The notes beneath the pieces are model-generated. The model made no database searches and was not told the DNA's origin. It saw nothing but the letters and a program-made list of their open reading frames with translations. A stretch of DNA of 64,000 nucleotides from an uncultured Oribacterium sp. (GTDB lineage: Bacteria > Bacillota > Clostridia > Lachnospirales > Lachnospiraceae). Made by a program: the position numbers and the translations under genes. Position 1 is the stretch's first letter; every line of letters begins with the position of its first letter. The stretch covers positions 62,001 to 126,000 of the forward strand of contig CAMKKZ010000004.1 in NCBI GenBank assembly GCA_946413525.1. Reading direction: 5' to 3'. Below are positions 54,484-62,085 of the stretch, piece by piece.

Positions 54484-54835
54484 GACGGTAAGTCCGGCAG
54501 TCGGTTCGACATGTCCGAAAGACGCCTTGAAATGTCAGAATTCTGTGTGTGCAAAAAGCGCTTTGATTGCCGGGAAGCGGCAGCATGATCTTGCGTTTCC
54601 AATGAAATGACAGAAAATGACAGAATTTGACATGGGGAAAACGCTTTAATGCCAAAGTGCTTTGATATCTGAGAGTCGCCGGCATTATGCGGTGTTTCCG
54701 GTGAGGAAAGCTCCGAATGGTGAGGCGGCGAAGACTCCGAATGGTGAAGCGGCGAAGACAAGGAAGTAACGGGAAGGGGGGCTTGAGAGCTTCCCTTCTC
54801 GTTCTTTAAAGGGATTTCCCCGGAAAGGATTATTC
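54484..54835 (+). other. Spacer in the amino-acid importer operon
   Basis: No gene in 352 bases between the binding-protein and permease genes. It contains two tandem 24-base units (CTCCGAATGGTGARGCGGCG plus AAGA, about 54709-54757) and the hairpin at 54769-54802. The arrangement may lower expression of the membrane parts relative to the binding protein. Confidence 0.55.
54769..54802 (+). terminator. Hairpin between binding-protein and permease genes
   Basis: ACGGGAAGGGGGGC pairs with GCTTCCCTTCTCGT (three G-U pairs) around TTGAGA, followed by TCTTTAAAG. It probably acts as an attenuator. Confidence 0.5.
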
Positions 54836-55489
54836 ATGATAGCTTATTTTTCAATGTTCGGGCAGTATTTGCCAAGGCTCCTGGAGGGACTCCGGCTTAC
54901 GATGGTCATTGCCATATGCGGCATATTGATCGCGGTGGTTCTCGGCATTATTATCTGCATCCTTTCCATTAGCGGGAAGTCTGTCCTGGTGAAAGCCGCG
55001 AACCTGTATATCACGATCATCAGAGGTATTCCGCTGATGATCCTTGCCCTGTTCCTGTATTTCGGCGTCATCAAGAACGCGCTTCCGCTGCTGGTTTCGG
55101 CTTCGCTGATCCTTGGTCTGAATGCCAGTGCGTATATGGCGGAAATTTTCCGTGCCGGCATCCAGGCCATTGATTATGGGCAAATGGAGGCGGCCCGTTC
55201 CCTGGGTCTGAGCTATATGCAGACGATGAGGAAGATCATTCTACCCCAGGCGGTGAAGATCATGATTCCTTCTCTTATGAATCAGTTTATCACGTCCCTT
55301 AAGGACACGGCGATTCTTTCGGCCATTTCCGTGAATGAGCTGACCATGTGCGCCAAGACAATCATCGCAAGGAATTATAAGGCATTCGAGATTTACAGCT
55401 ATGCCGCCATCATTTATATTATCATCATTACGGCTTTAACACTGCTCAGCAGGCGGGTGGAGCAGAGGCTTTCGTATGACAAGAGATGA
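54836..55489 (+). CDS. Polar amino-acid ABC transporter permease (HisM/GlnP type)
   Basis: A 217-residue integral membrane protein with about five hydrophobic segments. The EAA loop that contacts the ATPase is EAARSLGLSYMQTMRKIILP, and RGIPLMILALFLYFG is the usual second-helix motif. ATG 54836 follows GGAAAGGA. A single permease gene implies a homodimer, as in GlnP-type systems. Confidence 0.95.
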   Translation: MIAYFSMFGQYLPRLLEGLRLTMVIAICGILIAVVLGIIICILSISGKSVLVKAANLYITIIRGIPLMILALFLYFGVIKNALPLLVSASLILGLNASAYMAEIFRAGIQAIDYGQMEAARSLGLSYMQTMRKIILPQAVKIMIPSLMNQFITSLKDTAILSAISVNELTMCAKTIIARNYKAFEIYSYAAIIYIIIITALTLLSRRVEQRLSYDKR

Positions 55490-55504
55490 CGGGAAACGCA
55501 GCCA

Positions 55505-55679
55505 TCCGGCGGCTGTCGCCTTGCATATGCCGCGAGGCTCATCTCAAATGGGACGTCAATGCCAGCGGCATCAAGTCAAAGTATGAAAAGCAAGCTTTTC
55601 ATGCTTCATTTGTGCCGCTGGCGCGACACAAATGGGACTCAACGCCTGCGGCATTAAGTCAAAGTATGAAAGGGGAGTG
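55505..55679 (+). repeat. 84-bp intergenic repeat family, one partial and one full unit
   Basis: A partial unit ends at about 55587 (GGCATCAAGTCAAAGTATGA), and a full unit spans about 55588-55672, ending in GTATGAAAGG. The ribosome site AAAGGGGAG of the ATPase gene is formed by its right end. Confidence 0.75.
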
Positions 55680-55683
55680 ATGT

Positions 55684-56412
55684 ATGGGACATATAATTGA
55701 AGTCAGGCATCTTCATAAGGTATTCGGCGAGCTGGAGGTGCTCCGGGATATTTCCTTCACGGTTTCGGAGGGGGAGGTAGTCTGCGTGATCGGGCCTTCC
55801 GGCTCCGGGAAGTCTACGCTGCTTCGCTGTCTGAACCGGCTGGAGGAAACGCAGGGAGGGGAAATCGAGGTGCTGGGGCATAAGCTTTCGGAGGTGAAGG
55901 ACATTAACCGCTACCGGGAGGATATCGGCATGGTTTTCCAGCAGTTCAACCTTTTTCCGAATTACTCCGTGCTTGAAAATCTGACGCTCGCGCCGGTCAT
56001 GCTGAAAAAGATGTCAAAGGAAGCGGCGGTGGCAAAGGCTGAGGAGCTTCTTGCCGTCGTGGGGCTTTCGGAAAAGAGGGATGTGTTCCCCGTGACATTA
56101 TCCGGCGGGCAGAAGCAGAGGGTGGCGATTGCCAGGGCTCTGGCCATGAACCCGAAGGTCATGCTTTTCGACGAACCGACTTCGGCGCTGGATCCGGAAA
56201 TGGTTGGGGAGGTGCTGGACGTGATGAAAGGCCTGGCCCAGGAGGGGATGACCATGGTCGTGGTCACACATGAAATGGGCTTTGCCAGGGAGGTGGCGGA
56301 CCGGGTGGTCTTTATGGAGGATGGCTTCATAGTGGAGGAATCGAGTCCGGCGGAAATGTTCCAGAATCCGAAATCAGACCGCTGCAGGGAGTTCCTGAAG
56401 AGCGTGCTTTAA
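55684..56412 (+). CDS. Polar amino-acid ABC transporter ATPase (GlnQ type)
   Basis: A 242-residue ATPase with Walker [10 protein letters not shown] at about residue 35, Q-loop [17 protein letters not shown], signature [15 protein letters not shown], Walker [15 protein letters not shown] and H-loop [14 protein letters not shown]. Standard length. It completes the importer with the binding protein and permease upstream. ATG 55684 follows a ribosome site lying in the repeat element. Confidence 0.96.
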   Translation: MGHIIEVRHLHKVFGELEVLRDISFTVSEGEVVCVIGPSGSGKSTLLRCLNRLEETQGGEIEVLGHKLSEVKDINRYREDIGMVFQQFNLFPNYSVLENLTLAPVMLKKMSKEAAVAKAEELLAVVGLSEKRDVFPVTLSGGQKQRVAIARALAMNPKVMLFDEPTSALDPEMVGEVLDVMKGLAQEGMTMVVVTHEMGFAREVADRVVFMEDGFIVEESSPAEMFQNPKSDRCREFLKSVL

Positions 56413-56419
56413 GGAGGGG

Positions 56420-56466
56420 AGGAGCAGCCGCCAAAGGCGCTTGCGAACAGGGCGCTGATTCGTTAC
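56420..56466 (-). mobile_element. MITE-like element, copy 4 (truncated end)
   Basis: GAGCAGCCGCCAAAGGCGC...GCTGATTCGTTAC matches the outer 45 bases of the element at 18019, in reverse orientation. The remainder is absent. Confidence 0.55.
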
Positions 56467-56528
56467 GTTTTTTGAAACGGGACTTTTGATACAGGATATA
56501 TGAAAATCCGGGAAGGAGCGGGAAAAGT

Positions 56529-57143
56529 ATGTCGGGATTTCGTCATTTTGTTGTGACTATTACACGTCTTTCCGGCGCGAAAGGGCATGAGGTCGGGAAG
56601 GAGCTTTCCCGGCGGCTAGGCGTCCGGTTTTATGACCGGGAGCTTCTGGAAAAGGCGGCGGAAAGAACCGGTGTTGCTTCCGAATATATAGGGTTGAGGG
56701 ACGAATCGGTGCAGCGACGTTTCCTGGCTCCGCTGTTTGTCATTGAGAACGCGAACGACACTCTGGAGGACAAGCTTTTTCAGCAGGCCGCGCAGGTGAT
56801 CCGCGATCTCTATACGAAGGAATCCTGCGTGCTTGTAGGCCGGCTTTCGGATTATATCCTGCGGAACGAGAAGGATGTGATTAATGTCTATATCTACGGT
56901 CCGGAGGATTACCGGGTGGATAATATCATGCGTCAGAATGGGATTTCGAGGCGGGAGGCACGGCGCATTATCCGGGAAAAGGACGCGAACAGGGAGAGTT
57001 ATTACAAGTTTTATTCCATGAACCAGTGGAACCAGCAGAAAGGAAAGGATATCTGTCTGGATTCGGAAAGCTTTGGCGTGGAGGGATGTGTCAATATCCT
57101 GGAAGCCGCCGTGAAAAGCCGTTTCTTTGAGGCAGAGAGTTAA
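56529..57143 (+). CDS. Cytidylate-kinase-like protein
   Basis: A 204-residue protein of the cytidylate kinase-like family. The first strand and loop read VTITRLSGAKGHEVGKELSR, where the family usually has a GSGG-type P-loop; FYDRELLEKAAERTG and RRIIREKDANRESYYKFY (lid Arg residues) are well conserved. ATG 56529 follows GGAAGGAGCGGG. Members of this group are not proven CMP kinases; the loop change GAKGH raises the chance of altered nucleotide use. Confidence 0.85.
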   Translation: MSGFRHFVVTITRLSGAKGHEVGKELSRRLGVRFYDRELLEKAAERTGVASEYIGLRDESVQRRFLAPLFVIENANDTLEDKLFQQAAQVIRDLYTKESCVLVGRLSDYILRNEKDVINVYIYGPEDYRVDNIMRQNGISRREARRIIREKDANRESYYKFYSMNQWNQQKGKDICLDSESFGVEGCVNILEAAVKSRFFEAES

Positions 57144-57388
57144 AAACGGCTGGTGTTTGCCCGCCGTGATTTTTTCTCCTATCAGAGTGGGAGTGATCAC
57201 TTTGCTTTTGTGACCTTTTGTGACAAGATGATACGGTACCGTGATCGATACGGTTTCTTTGTTTCTCTGTAAGAGTGGATTATAGTCGCTCTGATTCTAT
57301 GACATGACGAAATTGCATTGGGGCCAGGTCGGCTTGATAAAGGCAAAGGGATTCCGCAATGTGCAGGATATCTGTCGGGGGTGGCATT

Positions 57389-58120
57389 ATGATGAGCAGT
57401 GGAAGTTTTGAGGCAATGGAGAAGGTGAGTGTGAACGGTGTGACCCTGCATTATGCCGTGGCTGGGGAGGGGTATCCTGTCGTGCTTCTGCACGGGAATG
57501 GGGAGGACCATCATCTTCTCGATACAGAGACGGAGCAGCTTGTGCAGGCGGGGTACAGGGTTTACGCGCTTGATTCACGGGGGCATGGGAAAAATGAGCC
57601 GATGTCAGAATATCATTATGAAGACATGGCAGAGGATGTGTATCATTTCATAAAAAAGCTTGGGATTCGGAAGCCGGCTTTGTATGGGCACAGTGATGGC
57701 GGGATTATCGCACTGCTGTTGGAAATCCGCCATCCCGGGACTCTGGGAATCATGGCCATCAGCGGAACGAACCTGTCGCCGGAGGGGATCGACCGGGATC
57801 TTGTCAGGGAGTGGGAGGAGGAAAATAAGGAGTGGAAGGATCCGTTGGTCACACTTATGCTGACAGAGCCCCATATCAGCCCGGAATCGCTGAGGACAAT
57901 TTCTATCCCGGTATTGGTCACAGCCGGCGAGTTCGATCTCGTCCTTCGTTCCGAAACGGAAGCGATTGCCAAAAACATACCGAATGCCACTCTGCGCATC
58001 CTGGAAGGCGAGGATCATGGAAGCTATATTGACGGATCCGAAATCATGGGACAGATGCTGATTGATTTTTTTGGAGGGTTTATCCGCATCATGAGTTCGT
58101 CAAAGCCGCATGAAACTTGA
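57389..58120 (+). CDS. Alpha/beta hydrolase
   Basis: A 243-residue cytoplasmic hydrolase. The oxyanion turn is VVLLHGNGED, the nucleophile elbow ALYGHSDGGIIAL with the catalytic Ser near residue 100, an acid follows in AGEFDLV, and His is in GEDHGSY. ATG 57389 follows GGGGGTGG; the upstream ATG 57359 lacks a ribosome site. Substrate unknown. It is a single gene. Confidence 0.88.
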   Translation: MMSSGSFEAMEKVSVNGVTLHYAVAGEGYPVVLLHGNGEDHHLLDTETEQLVQAGYRVYALDSRGHGKNEPMSEYHYEDMAEDVYHFIKKLGIRKPALYGHSDGGIIALLLEIRHPGTLGIMAISGTNLSPEGIDRDLVREWEEENKEWKDPLVTLMLTEPHISPESLRTISIPVLVTAGEFDLVLRSETEAIAKNIPNATLRILEGEDHGSYIDGSEIMGQMLIDFFGGFIRIMSSSKPHET

Positions 58121-58200
58121 ATATAGGGCTTGGCATGACAGGAAGGAAATTTGCGGATAAACACTACGAAAACTATGTCTGAAAGCGTGGTTTTGATTAA

Positions 58201-58325
58201 GGAAACGCTGATTTAAGCGTTTCCGGCGTCGAAAATGCATCGCGCAGCGGCAAATTTCCTTTGCATTTTCGTGTGAATCATCAGAAATGTCGATTCAATC
58301 AGCATTTCTTTAAAGAAATTTTGGG
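58201..58325. other. Cluster of hairpins upstream of the esterase gene
   Basis: GGAAACGCT / AGCGTTTCC (58201-58224), CGAAAATGCA / TGCATTTTCG (about 58229-58272) and AGAAATG / CATTTCT (about 58284-58311) form three successive stems. A related motif GAAATGCTGATTAAGCAGC-ATTTC is at about 63894-63918. No T runs follow, so this may be a small repeat element or structured leader. Confidence 0.45.
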
Positions 58326-58334
58326 AGGTACAAA

Positions 58335-59633
58335 ATGAAAAAGAAAGTTCTGCCGATTCTATTGATGCTGTCAATGGGACTCTCATTAACAGCATATGCC
58401 GGAAAGCCAACAGATGCCGCAGCCGGAACAGAGAAATCGATTGAGAAAGAAAAGAAAGACGTTAAAAAGAAAGAGAAGAAAAAGAAAGAGACTGAGAAAA
58501 AAGAGTCTGAGAAGAAACGGTTCGAGAAGGAAGAGACTGAGAAAGAAGAGACAGAACAGGAAGATGCGGAAAAGAAAGAGACTGGGAAAGAAGAGATGGA
58601 AAGGGTTGAGGCAGATGGAGCCTCCAAATCTGCGCATCTTCTGGCTCATGGATATGAGATGATGGAAGGTCTGACGGTGCCTGTGGGGATTTCAAATGAA
58701 GATTTGGATGCAGAGGACGCAGAACCCAAAAATGCCGAAAAATTGTCTATTGATGGCGCTAGGGGAAAAGAGAAACTGAATCTGTATGTTTTCCGTCCCG
58801 CGAATTACAAGGATGGTGAGAAAACACCGCTTATTTATTTTATTCACGGTGGTGGTTATCAGTTTGGCAATACCAGCATGGATGAGGATAGGATACAACG
58901 AGTGGCGGATGGCTGCAATGCCACGGTTGTTTCTGTTGACTATACGCTTTCCAAGGACCCGGATTACAAATATCCCATGGAGCTTGAAGATGTATACGCG
59001 GGCTTGCTTTATGTATATGAACATGCGGATGAATTAAATGTGGACAAGGATAATATGGTCATTGAGGGTGAAAGCGCTGGTGGAGGGCTGACGGCACGTC
59101 TGGCTCTTTATAACCGGGACAAGGGAAAGGTTCCCCTGAAAGGGCAGATCCTGATTTATCCTATGCTCGATTACCGTACCGGTGGCAAAGAGGATATTTA
59201 CAACAATGAATATGCCGGTGAATTTGTCTGGACAAAGGAGAATAATGTTTCAGGATGGGCGGATTTGATTGCGGGACAGGAGAAGGAGCTTAGTGAGGAG
59301 GAAATGATCTATTTTTCACCGGCAACCGCAACGGTCGAACAACTGAAAGGACTGCCGGAGACATTCATCATCGTCGGCAGCCTTGACCTTTTCTGCGATG
59401 AAGACATGGATTATGCCCAGAAGCTGATGCAGGCCGGTGTTTTTACGGAGCTTTATGTAGAACCCGGAGTTCCTCATGCCTATGAGTATTTGGAGGGAAC
59501 ACCTCAGTCATCCCGTTTATATGAGTTTAGAGACAATGCTGCTGCGCGGATGTTTGGAAGTAATGATTATCCAAAAGCTTCTGATGAACAGACTAAATTT
59601 GAAGATATATTAAAAAATTTCCAGACTCAGTAA
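58335..59633 (+). CDS. Secreted esterase/lipase of the HSL-like family with Lys/Glu linker
   Basis: A 432-residue protein. A Sec signal peptide (residues 1-23, ending AYA) precedes a 75-residue Lys/Glu-rich linker with imperfect short repeats (KKETEKKESEKK). The alpha/beta hydrolase domain has the oxyanion FIHGGGYQFG, nucleophile elbow GESAGGGL, a Tyr/Asp-rich core, and catalytic His in GVPHAYEY; HGGG plus GxSAGG places it with hormone-sensitive-lipase-like carboxylesterases. It probably acts at the cell surface on acetyl or acyl esters, perhaps of plant polysaccharides. ATG 58335 follows GGGAGG. Confidence 0.87.
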   Translation: MKKKVLPILLMLSMGLSLTAYAGKPTDAAAGTEKSIEKEKKDVKKKEKKKKETEKKESEKKRFEKEETEKEETEQEDAEKKETGKEEMERVEADGASKSAHLLAHGYEMMEGLTVPVGISNEDLDAEDAEPKNAEKLSIDGARGKEKLNLYVFRPANYKDGEKTPLIYFIHGGGYQFGNTSMDEDRIQRVADGCNATVVSVDYTLSKDPDYKYPMELEDVYAGLLYVYEHADELNVDKDNMVIEGESAGGGLTARLALYNRDKGKVPLKGQILIYPMLDYRTGGKEDIYNNEYAGEFVWTKENNVSGWADLIAGQEKELSEEEMIYFSPATATVEQLKGLPETFIIVGSLDLFCDEDMDYAQKLMQAGVFTELYVEPGVPHAYEYLEGTPQSSRLYEFRDNAAARMFGSNDYPKASDEQTKFEDILKNFQTQ

Positions 59634-59713
59634 GCAGCCAGTATTTTCTTCGGAAGGCTGATGATATGAGGGGATGAGCGATTTCTTCGCTGCATTCTAA
59701 AACATTTTGTTAT

Positions 59714-59828
59714 ATATATGATTCATCGGTCAAAAGTCTCGATGCATACAGTATAAAGTATTTATCTCATGGTTTTAACTGCTGGATATGGTATAGCAAA
59801 GGACTTTTGACTGGCGAATCATATATCC
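59714..59828. repeat. 115-bp inverted repeat
   Basis: ATATATGATTC plus ATCGG plus TCAAAAGTC (59714-59738) is complementary, with three changes in the middle five bases, to 59804-59828. The interior is AT-rich and non-coding. It is MITE-like. Confidence 0.6.
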
Positions 59829-59855
59829 AGACATCAAAAGTGAAAAAATAACCAG

Positions 59856-59889
59856 ATACCCCGGAGGATTTTCGCCGGGGTATTTTTTA
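59856..59889 (+). terminator. Terminator after the esterase gene
   Basis: ATACCCCGG pairs with CCGGGGTAT (59856-59883) around a 10-base loop, followed by a T-rich tail. Confidence 0.85.
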
Positions 59890-59932
59890 TTGCGAAGTCG
59901 CCGGAGATGCTTCCTGTCTTTTCTTCTTTTAT

Positions 59933-60299
59933 ACGATGTATTCTGCCCATTAAAATTACGATAGTAGCTGTCTTTTGTATTTTTGGCTTTGCGCGATGTA
60001 TCTTTGCCTCTGGACTAACAGCCGTGGTAATCCGAATGCTGGAATATCTTTTTCTGTTGCAGGGGTGCAGGGAAAGAGAATATGACGATAAATTTTTTCC
60101 AGTACCCCAATTTTTCGTAAAGGCAATCCGAATTAGATAATAGCAGCAAAAAGAGCAGGGCATTGAATGAAATGTTCCTTTGAAAGGCTCCGCTACTGTG
60201 GGGCAATGCCGCAGAGAACTGCGGGCTTCCCCAATAGCGTGTAAGTAAACAAAATAAACAGGACAAAGCAAATTAACCAAACAAACGGAACAAAAAAGA
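59933..60299. repeat. 367-bp direct repeat, left copy
   Basis: Nearly identical to 61660-62026; differences cluster at about 59953-60000 and 60151-60185. It starts ACGATGTATTCTGCCCATTA and ends AAACAAACGGAACAAAAAA. The two copies flank the PD-(D/E)XK gene. Confidence 0.9.
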
Positions 60300-60301
60300 G
60301 T

Positions 60302-60434
60302 TACTACTCAGGTAGCCGATTGCACTTGCTGCGAGCGGCGTACAAAAAAGCAGAAAAATCAGCAAAAGAAGCATGGGAATGCTCATAAGTGCAGCGTCTT
60401 TTGCCGTAACTGCTCAGGGAACCTGAGCAGTTAC
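60302..60434. mobile_element. Small element with GTTACTACTCAGG / CCTGAGCAGTTAC ends
   Basis: The left end GTTACTACTCAGGTAGCCG recurs at 63970. The right end is part of a perfect 13-base hairpin GTAACTGCTCAGG-GAA-CCTGAGCAGTTAC (60406-60434). The ends resemble the GTAACTATTCAG ends of the MITE-like family. Confidence 0.55.
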
Positions 60435-60458
60435 CTGAAAACTTCTCATCTCCCGGCT

Positions 60459-61475
60459 TTATGCCGGAACTGAACCAATCACGTATTCGTTGGCTTTTTC
60501 CTGCGAGAGACCATATTTTGTCATTAATCGTTCTGCAATTTCTCGATCACTTTTTCCGTCATCCCGCATGGTTTCTATAGTACCGAGAATTTTTCCCGTA
60601 GAAAGACCCTGGGAAAGACCCTGGGAAAGACCTTGGGAAAGACCTTCTCTCATCTGCTCATTCCCATAGGTGACCCAGTCCATGCGGTCGAATTTCTCCT
60701 GAATCAGCATGTTCTGCACCTCCTTATCCTGTGCCATGGCTAACGCCTCTGCCCGGATATCAAGAAGCTTGACGTTTTTCTCCGCCTCTTCGCTCACCTT
60801 GACATCATTCACATCCGCAATCATTGACAGCCATAACTGCAGCTCATCTGGTTTGTCATCTTCTGCCTCCGCATTTCTCTCCTGAGTGAACTGTTCCAGG
60901 CACTTGTCGAGCTGGACGTAAATCATCTTCGCTTTTGTCGGATAGGAAAGACCCGTGTCGGCCGTCATTCTGATAAAACGGTGAATGTATTTATCGCAGG
61001 CTTTATCATATTCCTTAAATGCCTTCGGACTCTCTGCCATCAATACGATAATGACAGCTTCCTTCACTGCTGTGTAATCCAGGTCACTTTTTGTCTGGCC
61101 TTCGGTTACAGAATACTGAAGAAGCAACATCTCTGAAGCGTATAGTTCTACCCTGGTAAATATAAAATCTTGTTTCACTTTCTGTATCTCTACATCGGAA
61201 ATGCGCCGGTCTTTCAGCCATGAGGGAATGTCCGTTATCATGCTCTTGGAATGAAGGGACTGTTTAATGCTCTCATTTCCGGCGCTGGAGGCCACATCGA
61301 TGGTATCGTCTTTCGAGATGCCCCGCATCAAAAAGTTCAGGCGATCCGGGTGTACATCCGGGTTGAAAATTCTCTTTGCTATGATGTCCGAATGAAGCGG
61401 GGGCAGGGCGGCGCCGGAGAGGATCGCTCGGATCTGCTCCTGCTCCTTAACCGGCAATCCTTCAAGGTTCCTCAT
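60459..61475 (-). CDS. PD-(D/E)XK nuclease-family transposase (Rpn-like)
   Basis: A 338-residue protein of the PD-(D/E)XK transposase-like group common in Lachnospiraceae, proposed to be DNA nucleases promoting recombination. Recognisable stretches are ITDIPSWLKDRRISDVEIQK, FIFTRVELYASEMLLLQYSV, MTADTGLSYPTKAKMIYVQL and DKEVQNMLIQEKFDRMDWVT. The C-terminus has GLSQ repeated tandemly (12-base units), then a helical tail. The ATG follows AGGAGGTGA on the minus strand. Flanking 367-bp direct repeats and a hairpin next to its stop support mobility or local recombination. Confidence 0.85.
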   Translation of the reverse strand: MRNLEGLPVKEQEQIRAILSGAALPPLHSDIIAKRIFNPDVHPDRLNFLMRGISKDDTIDVASSAGNESIKQSLHSKSMITDIPSWLKDRRISDVEIQKVKQDFIFTRVELYASEMLLLQYSVTEGQTKSDLDYTAVKEAVIIVLMAESPKAFKEYDKACDKYIHRFIRMTADTGLSYPTKAKMIYVQLDKCLEQFTQERNAEAEDDKPDELQLWLSMIADVNDVKVSEEAEKNVKLLDIRAEALAMAQDKEVQNMLIQEKFDRMDWVTYGNEQMREGLSQGLSQGLSQGLSTGKILGTIETMRDDGKSDREIAERLMTKYGLSQEKANEYVIGSVPA

Positions 61476-62085
61476 TGGCTGTAATCACCTCCTGATTAAT
61501 TTTATAGTTTAATTCTAACACAAGAAAGGATTCGTATCCATGGTAATTTTTGCTGCCGAATGAGCATTCTTTTTTTCCCTTACGTTATGTATTCTGCAAA
61601 GAGGCATTCCATGTCAAGGCCAGGGGGATTTTCCCGCATGCCAGGGATTTTTTTCTCGTACGATGTTATTCTGCCCATTAAAACCACGATAGTAGCTGTC
61701 TTTTGTATTTTTGGTTTTGCCCGATGTATCTTTGCCTCTGGACTAACAGCCGTGGTAATCCGAATGCTGGAATATCTTTTTCTGTTGCAGGGGTGCAGGG
61801 AAAGAGAATATGACGATAAATTTTTTCCAGTACCCCAATTTTTCGTAAAGGCAATCCGAATTAGATAATAGCAGCAAAAAGAGCAGGACAGCGAAGGAAA
61901 TCTTCATCTGAAAGGCTCCGCTGCTGTGGGGCAATGCCGCAGAGAACTGCGGGCTTCCCCAATAGCGTGTAAGGAAACAAAATAAACAGGACAAAGCAAA
62001 TTAACCAAACAAACGGAACAAAAAAACAGAAATTACAGGAAAGCACGGGCTTGAGAAAGATGCCTGAAACTGAAAGGAGAAGATT
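61476..62085. other. Intergenic region with right direct repeat
   Basis: This 610-base gap contains the promoter side of the nuclease gene, the right 367-bp repeat (61660-62026) and the leader of the next gene (GAAAGGAGAAG ribosome site at about 62073). No other gene is supported. Confidence 0.6.
61660..62026. repeat. 367-bp direct repeat, right copy
   Basis: Nearly identical to 59933-60299, in the same orientation. Contains GGGGCAATGCCGCAGAG and GAACTGCGGGCTTCCCC, which can fold into a stem. Recombination between the copies would delete the nuclease gene. Confidence 0.9.

Larger units (their letters stand above)
59634..60458. other. Repeat-rich intergenic region
   Basis: These 825 bases hold a long inverted repeat (59714-59828), a terminator (59856-59889), the left 367-bp direct repeat (59933-60299), and a 133-base element bounded by GTTACTACTCAGG and CCTGAGCAGTTAC (60302-60434). 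Frames within the direct repeat are not supported as genes. Confidence 0.6.

Noticed and set aside
59907-60140. Similar frames in both 367-bp repeats (77 and 102 codons, plus strand)
   Set aside because: Their agreement is explained by DNA identity of the repeats; no ribosome site or domain, and start regions differ. Minus-strand frames there are equally open.
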